Source: Paraburkholderia sp. BL23I1N1 (GTDB taxonomy: Bacteria > Pseudomonadota > Gammaproteobacteria > Burkholderiales > Burkholderiaceae). Taken from it: a stretch of 64,000 nt of DNA. The stretch spans positions 1,054,001-1,118,000 of the forward strand of contig NZ_RAPV01000001.1 in assembly GCF_003610295.1 (NCBI RefSeq). Direction: 5' to 3'. A model generated the notes under the pieces. That model did not search any database and was not told the origin of the DNA. It saw only the letters and a list, made by a program, of their open reading frames with translations. Shown piece by piece: positions 30,427 through 40,373 of the stretch. Made by a program: the position numbers and the translations under genes. The number at the start of each line of letters is the position of its first letter. Positions within the stretch are counted from its first letter, which is position 1.

Positions 30427-32100
30427 TCACATGTTTGAATAGTTCGGCCCACCACCGCCCTCAGGCGTCACCCACACGATGTTCTGCGTCGGATCCTTGA
30501 TATCGCAGGTCTTGCAATGCACGCAGTTCTGCGCGTTGATCACCAGCCGCTCGCTGCCGTCGTCGTTCTTCACGAACTCGTACACCGCAGCCGGGCAATA
30601 GCGTGACTCCGGACCGGCGTACGTCTGCCAGTTCACGCTCACCGGCACCGACGGATCTTTCAGCGTCAGATGAGCCGGCTGATTCTCTTCATGGTTGGTG
30701 TTCGAGATGAACACGGAGGAGAGCCGGTCAAACGTCAGCTTGCCATCCGGCTTCGGATAGACAATCTGTTTGCTCTGCGAAGCGGGTTTCAGCATCTCGT
30801 GATCGGAATGCTGGTGATGCAGCGTCCAGGGCACGTTGCCGCCCAGCAGCTTCTGCTCAATGCCCACCATCAGCGTGCCGAGGTACAGACCCTTGCTCAT
30901 CCACTGCTTGAAATTGCGCGCACGATGCAGTTCGGTGTGCAGCCACGAGGTCTTGAACGACTCCGGATAGGCCGTGAGTTCATCGCTGGTGCGTCCCGCC
31001 TGCACCGCGTCGAATGCCGCTTCGGCCGCCAGCATCCCGGTCTTGATCGCCGCGTGCGAACCCTTGATCCGAGATGCGTTCAGGAAGCCCGCATCGTCGC
31101 CCACCAGCGCGCCACCCGGGAACACCAGCTTCGGCAGCGACATCAGGCCGCCCGCGGTAATCGCCCGCGCGCCGTACGACACCCGCTTGCCGCCTTCGAG
31201 CACCGCGCGGATCGCCGGATGCGTCTTGTAGCGCTGGAATTCCTCGAAGGGCGACAGGTACGGGTTCGTGTAGCCGAGGCCTACCACGAAGCCCACCACC
31301 ACCTGGTTGTTGTCCATGTGATAGAGGAACGAACCGCCGTAGGTGTCGTTTTCCAGCGGCCAGCCGGCGGTGTGCATCACCAGACCCGGCTTGTGCTTCG
31401 ACGGATCGATTTCCCACAGTTCCTTGATGCCGATGCCGTACACCTGCGGATCGACGCCGTCGCGCAGCTTGAATCTGTCGTTTAGTTGACGGCCGAGGTG
31501 CCCACGCGCGCCTTCGCAGAAGAGCGTGTACTTCGCGTGCAACTCCATGCCGAGCTGGAAGTTTTCGGTCGGCTCGCCGTCCTTGCCGATACCCAGATTG
31601 CCGGTGGCGACGCCTTTAACCGAGCCGTCGTCGTTGTACAGAATCTCGGCAGCCGGAAAGCCCGGGAAGATTTCGACGCCCAGGGCTTCCGCCTGCTGAC
31701 CCAGCCAGCGCGCGACATTTGCGAGGCTGATCACATAGTTGCCGTGGTTCTTGAAGTTGTCCGGCAACGCCCAGGTCGGCACGCTCTTCGAGCCGGTTTC
31801 GGTGAGGAAGAGGAACCTGTCTTCGGTCACGTCGACCGTCAGCGGCGCGCCTTTTTCCTTCCAGTCGGGGATCAGTTCGGTGATCGCGCGCGGATCCATC
31901 ACCGCGCCCGACAGGATATGCGCCCCGATCTCCGAGCCTTTTTCCAGTACGCACACGCTTGTTTCAGCGCCTTGTTCAGCCGCCAGCTGCTTCAGGCGGA
32001 TCGCTGCGGCGAGGCCTGCCGGGCCGCCGCCGACGATCACGACGTCGTATTCCATCGACTCGCGTGGACCGTATTGCTCAATGAGACTTGCGGGGGTCAT
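30427..32100 (-). CDS. etfD: Electron transfer flavoprotein-ubiquinone oxidoreductase
   Basis: A 557-aa inner-membrane-associated enzyme that passes electrons from reduced ETF (beta-oxidation, amino-acid catabolism) to ubiquinone. The N-terminal FAD Rossmann motif is DVVIVGGGPAGLAAAIRL. The ubiquinone-binding/FAD domain and HTAGWPLENDTYGGSFLYH lie in the middle. The C-terminal [4Fe-4S] ligands are a Cys in RYCPAAVYEF plus those in NCVHCKTCDIKDPTQNI. Length equals the family norm. No etfAB neighbours in the window. Confidence 0.95.
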   Translation of the reverse strand: MTPASLIEQYGPRESMEYDVVIVGGGPAGLAAAIRLKQLAAEQGAETSVCVLEKGSEIGAHILSGAVMDPRAITELIPDWKEKGAPLTVDVTEDRFLFLTETGSKSVPTWALPDNFKNHGNYVISLANVARWLGQQAEALGVEIFPGFPAAEILYNDDGSVKGVATGNLGIGKDGEPTENFQLGMELHAKYTLFCEGARGHLGRQLNDRFKLRDGVDPQVYGIGIKELWEIDPSKHKPGLVMHTAGWPLENDTYGGSFLYHMDNNQVVVGFVVGLGYTNPYLSPFEEFQRYKTHPAIRAVLEGGKRVSYGARAITAGGLMSLPKLVFPGGALVGDDAGFLNASRIKGSHAAIKTGMLAAEAAFDAVQAGRTSDELTAYPESFKTSWLHTELHRARNFKQWMSKGLYLGTLMVGIEQKLLGGNVPWTLHHQHSDHEMLKPASQSKQIVYPKPDGKLTFDRLSSVFISNTNHEENQPAHLTLKDPSVPVSVNWQTYAGPESRYCPAAVYEFVKNDDGSERLVINAQNCVHCKTCDIKDPTQNIVWVTPEGGGGPNYSNM

Positions 32101-32291
32101 TGATGCTCCTCTTCTTACCGTTAGAATGCTTTTTTCGGGATCGTATTGTGGGCGATGGTCTCCGCCACTGCAACCCGATGAGCAGAGATTAGCACGATCG
32201 TTCTATTTCTGTGATACGGTATGACCCGCAGTAACGGTCTTGCCGCGTCTGTCAACCGCGTCTGTAACAACAACCGAACAAGGGAACGACT

Positions 32292-33068
32292 ATGGGCCGT
32301 TCGATCAATCTGGAAGGCAAGGTCGCGCTTATTACCGGCGCCTCGAGCGGGTTGGGGAAGCGCTTTGCTCAAGTGTTGTCGCAGGCCGGCGCCAAGGTCG
32401 TGCTGGCGAGCCGCCGCACCGAGCGGCTGAAGGAGTTGCGCGCCGAAATCGAGGCCGCCGGCGGCGCGGCGCACGTTGTCTCGCTCGATGTCACGGATTA
32501 TCAGAGCATCAAGTCGGCCGTCGCCCACGCTGAAACCGAGGCGGGCACGATCGACATTCTGGTGAACAATTCGGGCGTGTCGACCACGCAGAAGCTTTCG
32601 GAAGTCACGCCGGCCGACTTCGAATACGTGTTCGACACCAACACGCGTGGCGCTTTTTTCGTCGCCCAGGAAGTCGCCAAGCGCATGATCATGCGCGGCA
32701 ATAGTGCGCAGAAGCCGTCGTACCGGATCATTAATATCGCGTCGATGGCGGGTTTGCGGGTGCTGCCGCAGATTGGCCTGTATTCGATGAGCAAGGCCGC
32801 CGTCGTCCACATGACGAAAGCCATGGCGCTGGAATGGGGCAAGCACGGCATTAACGTGAACGCCATCTGCCCGGGTTATATCGATACCGAGATCAACCAT
32901 CATCACTGGTCGACCGAGCAGGGGCAGAAGCTGGTGTCGATGCTGCCGCGTCATCGCGTCGGCAAGCCGGAGGATCTGGATGGGCTGTTGCTGCTGCTGG
33001 CGGCCGACGAATCGCAGTTCATCAATGGCTCGGTGATTGCCGCCGACGATGGGTTCGGGCTCGCCTGA
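32292..33068 (+). CDS. Short-chain dehydrogenase/reductase
   Basis: A 258-aa classical SDR. The cofactor motif is TGASSGLGKRFA at residues 15-26, NNSG lies near 91, the catalytic Ser is in NIASMAG, and the Tyr/Lys pair is YSMSKAA near residue 163. ASRRTER after strand 2 suggests NADP(H) because basic residues follow the Ser. It faces away from ETF-QO and precedes a thioesterase, so a role in fatty-acid or ketone metabolism is possible but not shown. Confidence 0.85.
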   Translation: MGRSINLEGKVALITGASSGLGKRFAQVLSQAGAKVVLASRRTERLKELRAEIEAAGGAAHVVSLDVTDYQSIKSAVAHAETEAGTIDILVNNSGVSTTQKLSEVTPADFEYVFDTNTRGAFFVAQEVAKRMIMRGNSAQKPSYRIINIASMAGLRVLPQIGLYSMSKAAVVHMTKAMALEWGKHGINVNAICPGYIDTEINHHHWSTEQGQKLVSMLPRHRVGKPEDLDGLLLLLAADESQFINGSVIAADDGFGLA

Positions 33069-33210
33069 ACATGGTTTTGGGGCGCCGTTGCGGGCTTGAT
33101 GCACCTTTTGCATCGCCGCCGCGGCGACTTGCCGCGCTTCACCGCTTCACACTGTTTGTTCCGGCTCACTGGCCGGTTTCCCCCTCGTTTCAACCTGTTA
33201 AAGAAGTGCG

Positions 33211-33642
33211 ATGAGCGATTTTCACGCAGTTTTTGAGATGTCGATGCCGATCCGCTGGGGCGACATGGACGCATTCGGCCATGTGAACAACACGGTCTAT
33301 TTCCGTTACATGGAACAGGTGCGGATTTCCTGGTTCGAACAAATGGGTCTGGCCGGCAGCAACGCCGACGGACAGGGACCGGTGATCGTCAATGCATCGA
33401 TGGAGTTTCTGAAGCAGTTGCACTATCCCGGCGACGTGATCGGCCGGATGTCCGTGGCGACGCCCGGGCGCAGCAGTTTTGACACGGGGTTCGAACTCGT
33501 GCGCGCCGACGACCCGAACACCGTCTATGCCCGTGGCGCCGCGCGCTGCGTGTGGATCGACTACGCCGCCGGCAAGTCGGTGCCGGTTCCGGATCAGTTG
33601 CGCGCGACCATCGAGAGCGGGGCGCTGGTTAAAGCGGCTTGA
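33211..33642 (+). CDS. Hotdog-fold acyl-CoA thioesterase (4-HBT/YbgC type)
   Basis: A 143-aa thioesterase of the 4-hydroxybenzoyl-CoA thioesterase family. The signature RWGDMDAFGHVNNTVYFRYM at residues 15-34 includes the catalytic Asp (Asp20). The rest is the alternating strand pattern of a hotdog fold. Cytoplasmic. The acyl group cannot be told from sequence; the SDR upstream and the scoAB CoA-transferase downstream place it among CoA-linked metabolism. Confidence 0.88.
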   Translation: MSDFHAVFEMSMPIRWGDMDAFGHVNNTVYFRYMEQVRISWFEQMGLAGSNADGQGPVIVNASMEFLKQLHYPGDVIGRMSVATPGRSSFDTGFELVRADDPNTVYARGAARCVWIDYAAGKSVPVPDQLRATIESGALVKAA

Positions 33643-33782
33643 TCGCCGAGCCTGGCTGAACCCTGCAATACGAGCGGCCGTTCAAGCGGCCGCCGCGGGC
33701 CGCCTCGGCGCCGTCCCGAGTTCCCAAGGCCGGAGCGCCTGATGCAAGAGCGTTCTGAGCCGCAATCGTTCAGTAAAGGACT

Positions 33783-34328
33783 TTAATTCCCGAGCAAACG
33801 CTGCAATAGCTCGGTCGCATTTCCCGTATCGTATTTGCGCATCAGCCGCGCGCGGTAGACATCGACCGTGCGCGGGCTGATATCCAGCACCCGTCCAATC
33901 TGCTTGCTGGTTTTGCCCGTCACCAGTTGCGCGGCGATTTCCCGCTCACGCGGCGTCAATTCGACCGCCACGCGCCGCGTCGCGCTCAAATCCTCGAAGG
34001 TCCAGACACCCGCTGCATGTGGGTCGGCGCGTTGCTGCGCGCGGCCTGTCACGTGACACCAGAACAATTCCCCGTTGGCCCGCTTCATGATCCGGTCGTC
34101 CGCGTAACTGCCTTGCGCGGTCATGATCGGTGGAATCCGGGCGCCGATCCGCTCGAATTCGTCCGTCGACGGGTACAGCACCTGGAACGACTGGCCGAGC
34201 AGCGCCTCGCGCGGGCAGGCGAATATCGACGCCAGCTCGTCATTGCAGTCTTCGATGATCCGTTCGCGCGACAGCACGAGTCCGATCGGGGCGAGGTGAA
34301 ACGCGGTTTGGTAATCCAGTGCGGACAT
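33783..34328 (-). CDS. PAS-LuxR family transcriptional regulator
   Basis: A 181-aa one-component regulator. The N-terminal PAS domain covers about residues 5-110 (HLAPIGLVLSRERIIEDCN, then the later strand GELFWCHVTGRAQ). The LuxR-type HTH covers about 120-178, opening VELTPREREIAAQLVTGKTS and continuing SKQIGRVLDISPRTVDVYRA. No receiver Asp pocket, so it likely senses a ligand through PAS. It is divergent from scoAB across about 240 bp, which makes that CoA-transferase operon its likeliest target. The ATG at 34328 starts right before the PAS domain. Confidence 0.87.
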   Translation of the reverse strand: MSALDYQTAFHLAPIGLVLSRERIIEDCNDELASIFACPREALLGQSFQVLYPSTDEFERIGARIPPIMTAQGSYADDRIMKRANGELFWCHVTGRAQQRADPHAAGVWTFEDLSATRRVAVELTPREREIAAQLVTGKTSKQIGRVLDISPRTVDVYRARLMRKYDTGNATELLQRLLGN

Positions 34329-34569
34329 GGGCTGGCGGCAAGTACTTATGTATTTTTGCGTATTGTGCCGTATGGCGCGCCCAGCGTACTCTTTCGGGCA
34401 CATGACAACGCGGCGTAGCATCCGTGGCAGGCATTGGCGCGAGGCACGGCAAGCTGAGCGCAGGGCCGGCCACAGATGACTAGAATGACGTGTCGGGCGG
34501 TTGCCCGCCGAGCGTCACATCAAAGTCGCAAATCCGGATTCGGGTTTCCATAAAGGAAGGGACATACTG

Positions 34570-35274
34570 ATGAACAAAGTCTATCCAGGCGCCGCCGAGG
34601 CGCTGAAAGACATCGTCAAGGACGGGCAGACGTTTGCCGTCGGCGGCTTCGGGTTGTGCGGCATTCCCGAGGCGCTGATTGCGGCGCTGCGCGATACGCA
34701 GGTGCAGAACGTCACCTGCATCAGCAACAATGCGGGCGTCGACGGTTTCGGCCTCGGTCTGTTGCTCGAAACGCGCCAGATCAAGAAGATGATTTCGTCC
34801 TACGTGGGCGAGAACAAGGAGTTCGAACGCCAGTATCTGGCCGGCGAACTCGAACTGGAATTCACGCCGCAAGGCACGCTCGCCGAAAAGCTGCGCGCCG
34901 GCGGCTCGGGCATTCCGGCCTTCTTCACGAACACCGGTTACGGCACGTTGATCGCCGAGGGCAAGGAAACCCGCCAGTTCGGCGAGAACCACTACGTGCT
35001 CGAACATTCGCTGACGGCCGACGTCGCGCTCGTCAAGGCGTGGAAAGCCGACAAATCGGGCAACCTGATCTATCGCCGCACCGCGCGCAACTTTAACCCG
35101 ATGTGCGCGATGGCCGGCAAGATCACGGTCGCGGAAGTCGAGGAAATCGTTGAAGTGGGCGAACTCGATCCGGATGCGATCCACACGCCGGGCATTTTCG
35201 TGCAGCGCATTGTGCTCAATGCGAATCCGGAAAAACGCATTGAACAACGCATCGTCCGCGCGAAAGGAGACTGA
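34570..35274 (+). CDS. scoA: 3-oxoacid CoA-transferase subunit A
   Basis: A 234-aa alpha subunit of succinyl-CoA:3-ketoacid CoA-transferase, which activates acetoacetate with succinyl-Co[20 protein letters not shown] at about residues 23-41 is the CoA-transferase family I signature. [16 protein letters not shown] and [14 protein letters not shown] are also typical. The start at 34570 follows GGAAGGGAC by a few bases; an earlier in-frame start at 34501 has no such site. It is followed by scoB after 2 bp. Confidence 0.95.
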   Translation: MNKVYPGAAEALKDIVKDGQTFAVGGFGLCGIPEALIAALRDTQVQNVTCISNNAGVDGFGLGLLLETRQIKKMISSYVGENKEFERQYLAGELELEFTPQGTLAEKLRAGGSGIPAFFTNTGYGTLIAEGKETRQFGENHYVLEHSLTADVALVKAWKADKSGNLIYRRTARNFNPMCAMAGKITVAEVEEIVEVGELDPDAIHTPGIFVQRIVLNANPEKRIEQRIVRAKGD

Positions 35275-35276
35275 TC

Positions 35277-35918
35277 ATGGCATGGACTCGTGACGAAATG
35301 GCCGCACGCGCGGCGAAGGAATTGCAGGACGGTTTCTACGTGAACCTCGGCATCGGCTTGCCGACGCTGGTGGCGAACCACGTGCCGGCCGGCGTCGAGG
35401 TGTGGCTGCAGTCGGAGAACGGCCTGCTCGGCATCGGCCCCTCGCCGACCGAAGAAGAAGTGGATGCCGACCTGATCAACGCCGGCAAGCAGACGGTGAC
35501 CACGTTGCCGGGCTCGTCGATCTTCTCGTCGGCGGATTCGTTCGCGATGATTCGCGGCGGGCACATCAACCTGGCGATTCTGGGCGCGATGCAGATCAGC
35601 AAGAAGGGCGATCTGGCCAACTGGATGATCCCCGGCAAGATGATCAAGGGCATGGGCGGCGCGATGGATCTGGTCGCGGGCGTCAAGCGCGTGGTTGTGC
35701 TGATGGAACATGTCGCGAAGGGCGACCAGCACAAGATCCTCGAAGAATGCACGTTGCCATTGACGGGCGTCGGCGTGGTCGATCAGATCATCACCGATCT
35801 CGGTGTGATCGAAGTCACGGAAGACGGTCTGAAGGTGACTGAGCTGGCGCCGGGCGTGAGCGTCGAGGAAATCAAGGCGAAGACGGGCGCGCCGCTGGAT
35901 GTCAGCGCGGTGAAGTGA
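35277..35918 (+). CDS. scoB: 3-oxoacid CoA-transferase subunit B
   Basis: A 213-aa beta subunit carrying the catalytic Glu, expected at Glu47 in [30 protein letters not shown] and the C-terminal [19 protein letters not shown] match the family. It completes the heterodimer with scoA in a two-gene operon that ends in a hairpin at 36028-36057. Confidence 0.95.
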   Translation: MAWTRDEMAARAAKELQDGFYVNLGIGLPTLVANHVPAGVEVWLQSENGLLGIGPSPTEEEVDADLINAGKQTVTTLPGSSIFSSADSFAMIRGGHINLAILGAMQISKKGDLANWMIPGKMIKGMGGAMDLVAGVKRVVVLMEHVAKGDQHKILEECTLPLTGVGVVDQIITDLGVIEVTEDGLKVTELAPGVSVEEIKAKTGAPLDVSAVK

Positions 35919-36268
35919 ATGGCCTTGTGAGCCGCCCGACTCTGTCTTTGTGACGGCAGTTGGCGGTAACGTACGTTGCCTTGTGGGTTGTGGGCGGCTT
36001 ACGAAGCGAGTTGAAGCGAGCTGTAAAAAACGGGCGAGGCGCGAGTCTCGCCCGTTTCGTTTTGGTGCCGTCTTTTCGTGCCGTTTTGCGCTGCCTGTGT
36101 TGGGGCGCCTGCGCTGCGGCTTTTACCTCGAGGCTTTCTGGTTAATCTTAGGCCGTTTGGCCGATCCTTGCCGCGCTGCAAAGCGGTTTACAATCGTTTG
36201 AAGATTCGACGTTCATTTCCCGCCGCTTGGTCTGCGCCGAGCCCACGGCGCTATTGCAAGGAACCCAG
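35919..36268. other. Intergenic region after scoAB
   Basis: 350 bp with a terminator at 36028-36057 and no supportable gene. The last ~60 bases, including a TTTACAATCGTTTGAAG stretch near 36187, probably hold the promoter of the hydrolase gene at 36269. Confidence 0.5.
36028..36057 (+). terminator. Hairpin terminator after scoB
   Basis: An 11-bp perfect stem (AAACGGGCGAG with CTCGCCCGTTT) around an 8-base loop, preceded by A6 and followed by a short CGTTTT tract. The symmetric A/T flanks could work in both directions. Confidence 0.75.
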
Positions 36269-37180
36269 ATGACCGAAACGTCCGCTTCCACCGCCGGGCG
36301 GCTTGCGCCGCGCCAACGTTATGTGCAGTGCGCAAGCGCTGGTGGCTTGCATCGTATCGCTTACACCGAGTGGGGCGACCCGGCCAACCCGCGTGTGCTG
36401 CTGTGCGTGCACGGCTTGACGCGCTCGGGGCGCGATTTCGACCGTCTCGCGGCGGAATTCGCCGGTACTTATCGCGTGGTGTGTCCGGACGTGGCGGGGC
36501 GGGGCTTGTCTTCGTGGCTCGCGAACCCCAACTTCTATAGCGTGCCGCAGTACGTGGCCGACATGGTCACGTTGATCGCGCGCCTGAATGTCGAAACAGT
36601 CGACTGGTTCGGTACCTCGATGGGCGGTCTGATCGGACTTGCGCTGGCCGGTCTGCCGGAAACGCCGATTCGTAAAATGCTGTTGAACGACGTTGGTCCG
36701 CATCTGGAGCCGGTGGCCGTGCAGCGTATCGGTGATTACCTCGGCAAGCCCGTGCGTTTCGACTCGCTTCAACAGGGCATTGATTACGCCGCGTTGCTTG
36801 CGCAAACTTTTGGGCCGCTCACGCCGGAGGAGTGGCGTGAGATCAATACGCCGCTTTTGCACGAGCAGGACGGCGCGTGGCTGTTCCGTTACGATCCGCG
36901 CATTGCCCAGCCGTTTGTCGCGACAAGCGAAGAGGCGACCAAACTCGGCGAGGCCGCGCTGTGGCATTCACTAGCTGCGTTTCAGGGGCCGGTGCTGGTG
37001 GTGCGTGGTGAGCAATCGGATCTGCTTTCTCGCGAGACCGTCGCGAAAATGATCGAGACCGGGCGCGCGGTATCGAGCACGGAGATTGCGGGCGTCGGGC
37101 ATGCGCCGGCGTTTATATCGGCCGATCAGATCGACCTTGCGAGGCAGTTCTTCATCGGGCCGGCCACTGACGCGTCATAA
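36269..37180 (+). CDS. Alpha/beta hydrolase
   Basis: A 303-aa alpha/beta-hydrolase. HGLTRSGRDFDRLA is the oxyanion loop, FGTSMGGLIGLAL the nucleophile elbow, and GVGHAPAF contains the catalytic His. Cap-domain residues lie between about 150 and 230. Function unspecified. The ATG at 36269 is preceded by AAGGAACCC. A RidA-family gene and relA follow on the same strand with gaps of about 95 bp and 85 bp. Confidence 0.85.
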   Translation: MTETSASTAGRLAPRQRYVQCASAGGLHRIAYTEWGDPANPRVLLCVHGLTRSGRDFDRLAAEFAGTYRVVCPDVAGRGLSSWLANPNFYSVPQYVADMVTLIARLNVETVDWFGTSMGGLIGLALAGLPETPIRKMLLNDVGPHLEPVAVQRIGDYLGKPVRFDSLQQGIDYAALLAQTFGPLTPEEWREINTPLLHEQDGAWLFRYDPRIAQPFVATSEEATKLGEAALWHSLAAFQGPVLVVRGEQSDLLSRETVAKMIETGRAVSSTEIAGVGHAPAFISADQIDLARQFFIGPATDAS

Positions 37181-37276
37181 TAGTGAGTTCCGCGCGTCGT
37201 CCTTGAAAGGGGGCAATGCGCGGGCGCAATGCGGAACGCATTGTCGATCAATTTTCAACCAACCTCAGGATTCTTC

Positions 37277-37630
37277 ATGGCAGTCATTCGTCATCACGTC
37301 GGCAAGCGCCTCTCGGAAACCGCTGTCTACAACGGCACCGTGTACCTCGCAGGCCAGATCGCCGAAGACGCTGATCAGGACATCACGGGTCAGACGCGCG
37401 AAGTGCTCGGCCACATCGACCGTCTGCTGGAAGAAGTGAACAGCGACAAGGCGCACTTGCTGTCCGTGCAGATCTATATCTCGGACATGGTGCATTTTGC
37501 CGGCATGAACGCAGTGTGGGACGAGTGGGTCGCACAAGGCGCCACGCCGCCGCGCGCTACCGTGGAAGCGAAGCTCGCGAATCCGAAGTGCCTCGTCGAA
37601 ATCGTCGTGGTCGCGGCGCAGCGCGATTGA
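37277..37630 (+). CDS. RidA/YjgF-family protein
   Basis: A 117-aa protein of the YER057c/UK114 family. VYNGTVYLAGQIAEDADQDI and ATPPRATVEAKLANPKCLVEI match family motifs, including the Arg that binds the enamine/imine carboxylate. The family forms cytoplasmic trimers; RidA proper deaminates 2-aminoacrylate. The upstream start from 37229 was rejected because the family begins at about MAVIRHH. Confidence 0.88.
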   Translation: MAVIRHHVGKRLSETAVYNGTVYLAGQIAEDADQDITGQTREVLGHIDRLLEEVNSDKAHLLSVQIYISDMVHFAGMNAVWDEWVAQGATPPRATVEAKLANPKCLVEIVVVAAQRD

Positions 37631-37715
37631 GTCTGGCTTGACCCTGGCTTGAGCCTCGCCTCGCAATTGTTGTTGAAAATCCGTTGATCCGTCCGGCCCG
37701 GTGGGCCGTCGCACC

Positions 37716-39959
37716 ATGACTACCGAAATCGTTACGAGCACCCCGACACCCATCCCTTCCTTCGACGAAGCGATGGCGTTCGTGCGCGAACATGCGGGCG
37801 AAGTGCGGCTCTCATCGGGCGAGTTGCTGGCGGATCATGCGGCGGGTACGGCGTCGATCATGCGCACGCTCAACGTCGATCCGCCGGCCGTGCTGGCGGC
37901 GGCCTTGTTCGCGCTGACGCCGCATCTGCAGGACCCGGAGCGCGTGATTGCCGACAACTTCGGCGAAGAAGTCGCGCAACTGGTCGGCGACGTGCGCAAG
38001 TTGCTGCGCCTGGGTACGGTGAGCTTGCGCGCGGCGCAGAACGCGATGCCTGAAGCGGGGCGAGATGCGCAGGCTGCGCGCCGCGCCCAGGTCGAGGCCT
38101 TGCGCAAGATGCTGCTCGCGTTCGCGCAAGACATTCGCGTCGTGCTGATACGGCTCGCGTCGCGCGTGCAGTCGTTGCGGTATTACGCGGCGGCGAAAAC
38201 CACGCCGTCGCCCGACGTTGCGCGTGAGACGCTCGATATTTACGCGCCGCTCGCCAACCGTTTGGGCATCTGGCAACTGAAATGGGAACTCGAGGATCTC
38301 GCGTTCCGTTTCGAGGAACCGGTTACTTATAAGCGCATCGCCAAGCTGCTCGACGAGAAACGCGTCGAGCGCGAAAGTTATGTGGCGCAGGCGATCGAGC
38401 GGCTGCAGCAGGAGTTGGCCGCGGCGAATGTGCAGGCCGAAGTCAGCGGCCGGCCCAAGCATATCTACAGCATCTGGCGCAAGATGCACGGCAAGGAGCT
38501 GGACTTCGCCGAACTGTACGACGTGCGCGCGTTTCGCGTGATCGTGCCGGATATCAAGGATTGCTACACGGTGCTGGGCATCGTGCACAACCTGTGGCAG
38601 CCGGTGCCGAGAGAGTTCGACGATTACATCTCTCGGCCGAAGCCGAACGGCTATAAATCGCTGCATACCGTTGTGATTGGTGACGACGGCCGCGCGTTCG
38701 AAGTGCAGATTCGCACGCAGGAAATGCATCAGTTCGCCGAGTACGGTGTGGCGGCGCACTGGCGTTATAAGGAAGCGGGCACGCGGGGTTACGGCGGCCA
38801 GTTCAGCGCCAATGAGAAGTACGACGAGAAGATCGCGTGGTTGCGTCAGCTGCTCGCGTGGAAAGACGAGGTCTCGGAGGGCGAGCACGGCGAGAAGCGC
38901 GCCGCGCAGCCGTGGGAGCAACTGCGGCAGGCTACGCTCGACGACGACCATATCTACGTGCTCACGCCGCAAGCGCGCGTGATTCCGTTGCCGCACGGCG
39001 CGACACCGGTCGATTTCGCGTATCACCTGCATAGCGAGCTGGGGCATCGCTGCCGTGGCGCGCGTGTCGACGGCGCGATGGTGCCGCTCAATACGCCGTT
39101 GCAGAACGGCCAGACGGTCGAGATCGTCGCGGTGAAAGAGGGCGGTCCGTCGCGTGACTGGCTCAACCCGCAACTCGGGTATCTGCAGAGCCATCGGGGG
39201 CGGCAGAAAGTGCGCGCGTGGTTCAACGCGGTCGAAGTGCAGGAGCACATCGCGAGTGGCCGTGCGATGGTCGAAAAGACCCTGCAGCGCGAGGGTAAGA
39301 CGTCGGTCAATCTCGATCAGCTCGCCGCCAAGCTCGGCTTCAAGACCACCGACGATCTGTTCTCGGTGGTCGGCAAGGAAGAGTTCAGTCTGCGGCTCGT
39401 CGAGCAGGCACTGCACGATGCGCCGCCGCCTGAGCCTGTCGTCGAAGCGCCGGAACAGTTCGAGAAACGCAGTAGCGGCGCAAGCGTCGCGCGCGGCGCT
39501 TCTACGGGCGTGCTGGTGGTCGGCGTCGACGCGTTGCTCACGCAACTCGCGCGCTGTTGCCGTCCCGCCCCGCCCGACGAGATCAGCGGCTTCGTCACGC
39601 GCGGCAAGGGCATGTCGATTCACCGCAGCGATTGCCCGACCTTCCTGCGCATGGCCGATCGCGCACCGGAACGTGTGCTGCAAACCGCGTGGTCGGCGGA
39701 TGTCATGAGCGGCCGCGGACAATCGGTCTATCCTGTCGACCTCAGCATCGAGGCAACGGATCGGCAAGGTCTGCTGCGCGATATCTCCGAAGTTTTCGCG
39801 CGCGAGAAAATGAATGTGATCGGCGTGAAAACGCAATCGCGTCGTAATGCCGCGTTCATGCAATTCACCGTCGAAGTCTCGAGCGCCGCGCAAATTCAGC
39901 GCGCGTGTACGTTGCTCGGCGAAGTAACAGGTGTGATGCGCGCCTCGCGCAAGAATTGA
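37716..39959 (+). CDS. relA: (p)ppGpp synthetase, RelA type
   Basis: A 747-aa stringent-response enzyme. The N-terminal HD region is degenerate: ALFALTPHLQDPE replaces the HDxxED box, so no hydrolase activity is expected. The synthetase domain at about residues 235-370 has RPKHIYSIWRKMHGKELDF and EFDDYISRPKPNGYKSLHT. The EFDD at 300-303 is the acidic ExDD motif of monofunctional RelA, where bifunctional enzymes carry RxKD. A TGS domain, a Cys-containing conserved region (ARCCRPAPPDEISGFVTRGK) and a C-terminal ACT domain follow. It is activated by stalled ribosomes carrying uncharged tRNA. Confidence 0.95.
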   Translation: MTTEIVTSTPTPIPSFDEAMAFVREHAGEVRLSSGELLADHAAGTASIMRTLNVDPPAVLAAALFALTPHLQDPERVIADNFGEEVAQLVGDVRKLLRLGTVSLRAAQNAMPEAGRDAQAARRAQVEALRKMLLAFAQDIRVVLIRLASRVQSLRYYAAAKTTPSPDVARETLDIYAPLANRLGIWQLKWELEDLAFRFEEPVTYKRIAKLLDEKRVERESYVAQAIERLQQELAAANVQAEVSGRPKHIYSIWRKMHGKELDFAELYDVRAFRVIVPDIKDCYTVLGIVHNLWQPVPREFDDYISRPKPNGYKSLHTVVIGDDGRAFEVQIRTQEMHQFAEYGVAAHWRYKEAGTRGYGGQFSANEKYDEKIAWLRQLLAWKDEVSEGEHGEKRAAQPWEQLRQATLDDDHIYVLTPQARVIPLPHGATPVDFAYHLHSELGHRCRGARVDGAMVPLNTPLQNGQTVEIVAVKEGGPSRDWLNPQLGYLQSHRGRQKVRAWFNAVEVQEHIASGRAMVEKTLQREGKTSVNLDQLAAKLGFKTTDDLFSVVGKEEFSLRLVEQALHDAPPPEPVVEAPEQFEKRSSGASVARGASTGVLVVGVDALLTQLARCCRPAPPDEISGFVTRGKGMSIHRSDCPTFLRMADRAPERVLQTAWSADVMSGRGQSVYPVDLSIEATDRQGLLRDISEVFAREKMNVIGVKTQSRRNAAFMQFTVEVSSAAQIQRACTLLGEVTGVMRASRKN

Positions 39960-40099
39960 CGCACGGGCGAGGTGGCTGGGTGCCGTTGCGTCCCAAAAGG
40001 CATCCGTTCGATGCGCTCGTGCGTGTGCGTAGAAATTTAAAGTCGGTGCATAAAAGTACTTGCCAAGCGGTGTGGCGCTCCATATAATCTCGTTTCTTC

Positions 40100-40176
40100 A
40101 GGCTCGTAGCTCAGCTGGTTAGAGCACCACCTTGACATGGTGGGGGTCGTTGGTTCGAGTCCAATCGAGCCTACCA
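40100..40176 (+). tRNA. tRNA-Val (GAC anticodon)
   Basis: The full cloverleaf can be drawn: acceptor AGGCTCG pairs with CGAGCCT. The D arm is GCTC-GAGC, the anticodon stem CCACC/GGTGG carries the loop TTGACAT, and the T arm is GTTGG-TTCGAGT-CCAAT. CCA is encoded. The anticodon GAC reads GUC/GUU valine codons. Confidence 0.95.
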
Positions 40177-40338
40177 ACGAAAGAGAAATTCCGGTTTTGC
40201 CGGGGTTTCGCAAACCGCAGCAAGCGCCTCGGCGCAAAAGGCGAATACGGTTATGACACCGCGAACGTTGACCGAAACTACTTCGGAGCGACGCTAGTCG
40301 AGGACCACTTTCGCCAATGTAGTTTGCAGGAAATGTGA

Positions 40339-40373
40339 ATGCGGCCCCTCGAAAGCGGGGCCGCATTTTTTTT
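40339..40373 (+). terminator. Strong intrinsic terminator 55 bp before thrS
   Basis: A 10-bp perfect stem (ATGCGGCCCC with GGGGCCGCAT) followed by T8. It lies between tRNA-Val and the thrS ATG at 40429. It may simply end the tRNA transcript. Only 55 bp remain for a thrS promoter beyond it, however, so it could also act as an attenuator in a thrS leader. Confidence 0.85.
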
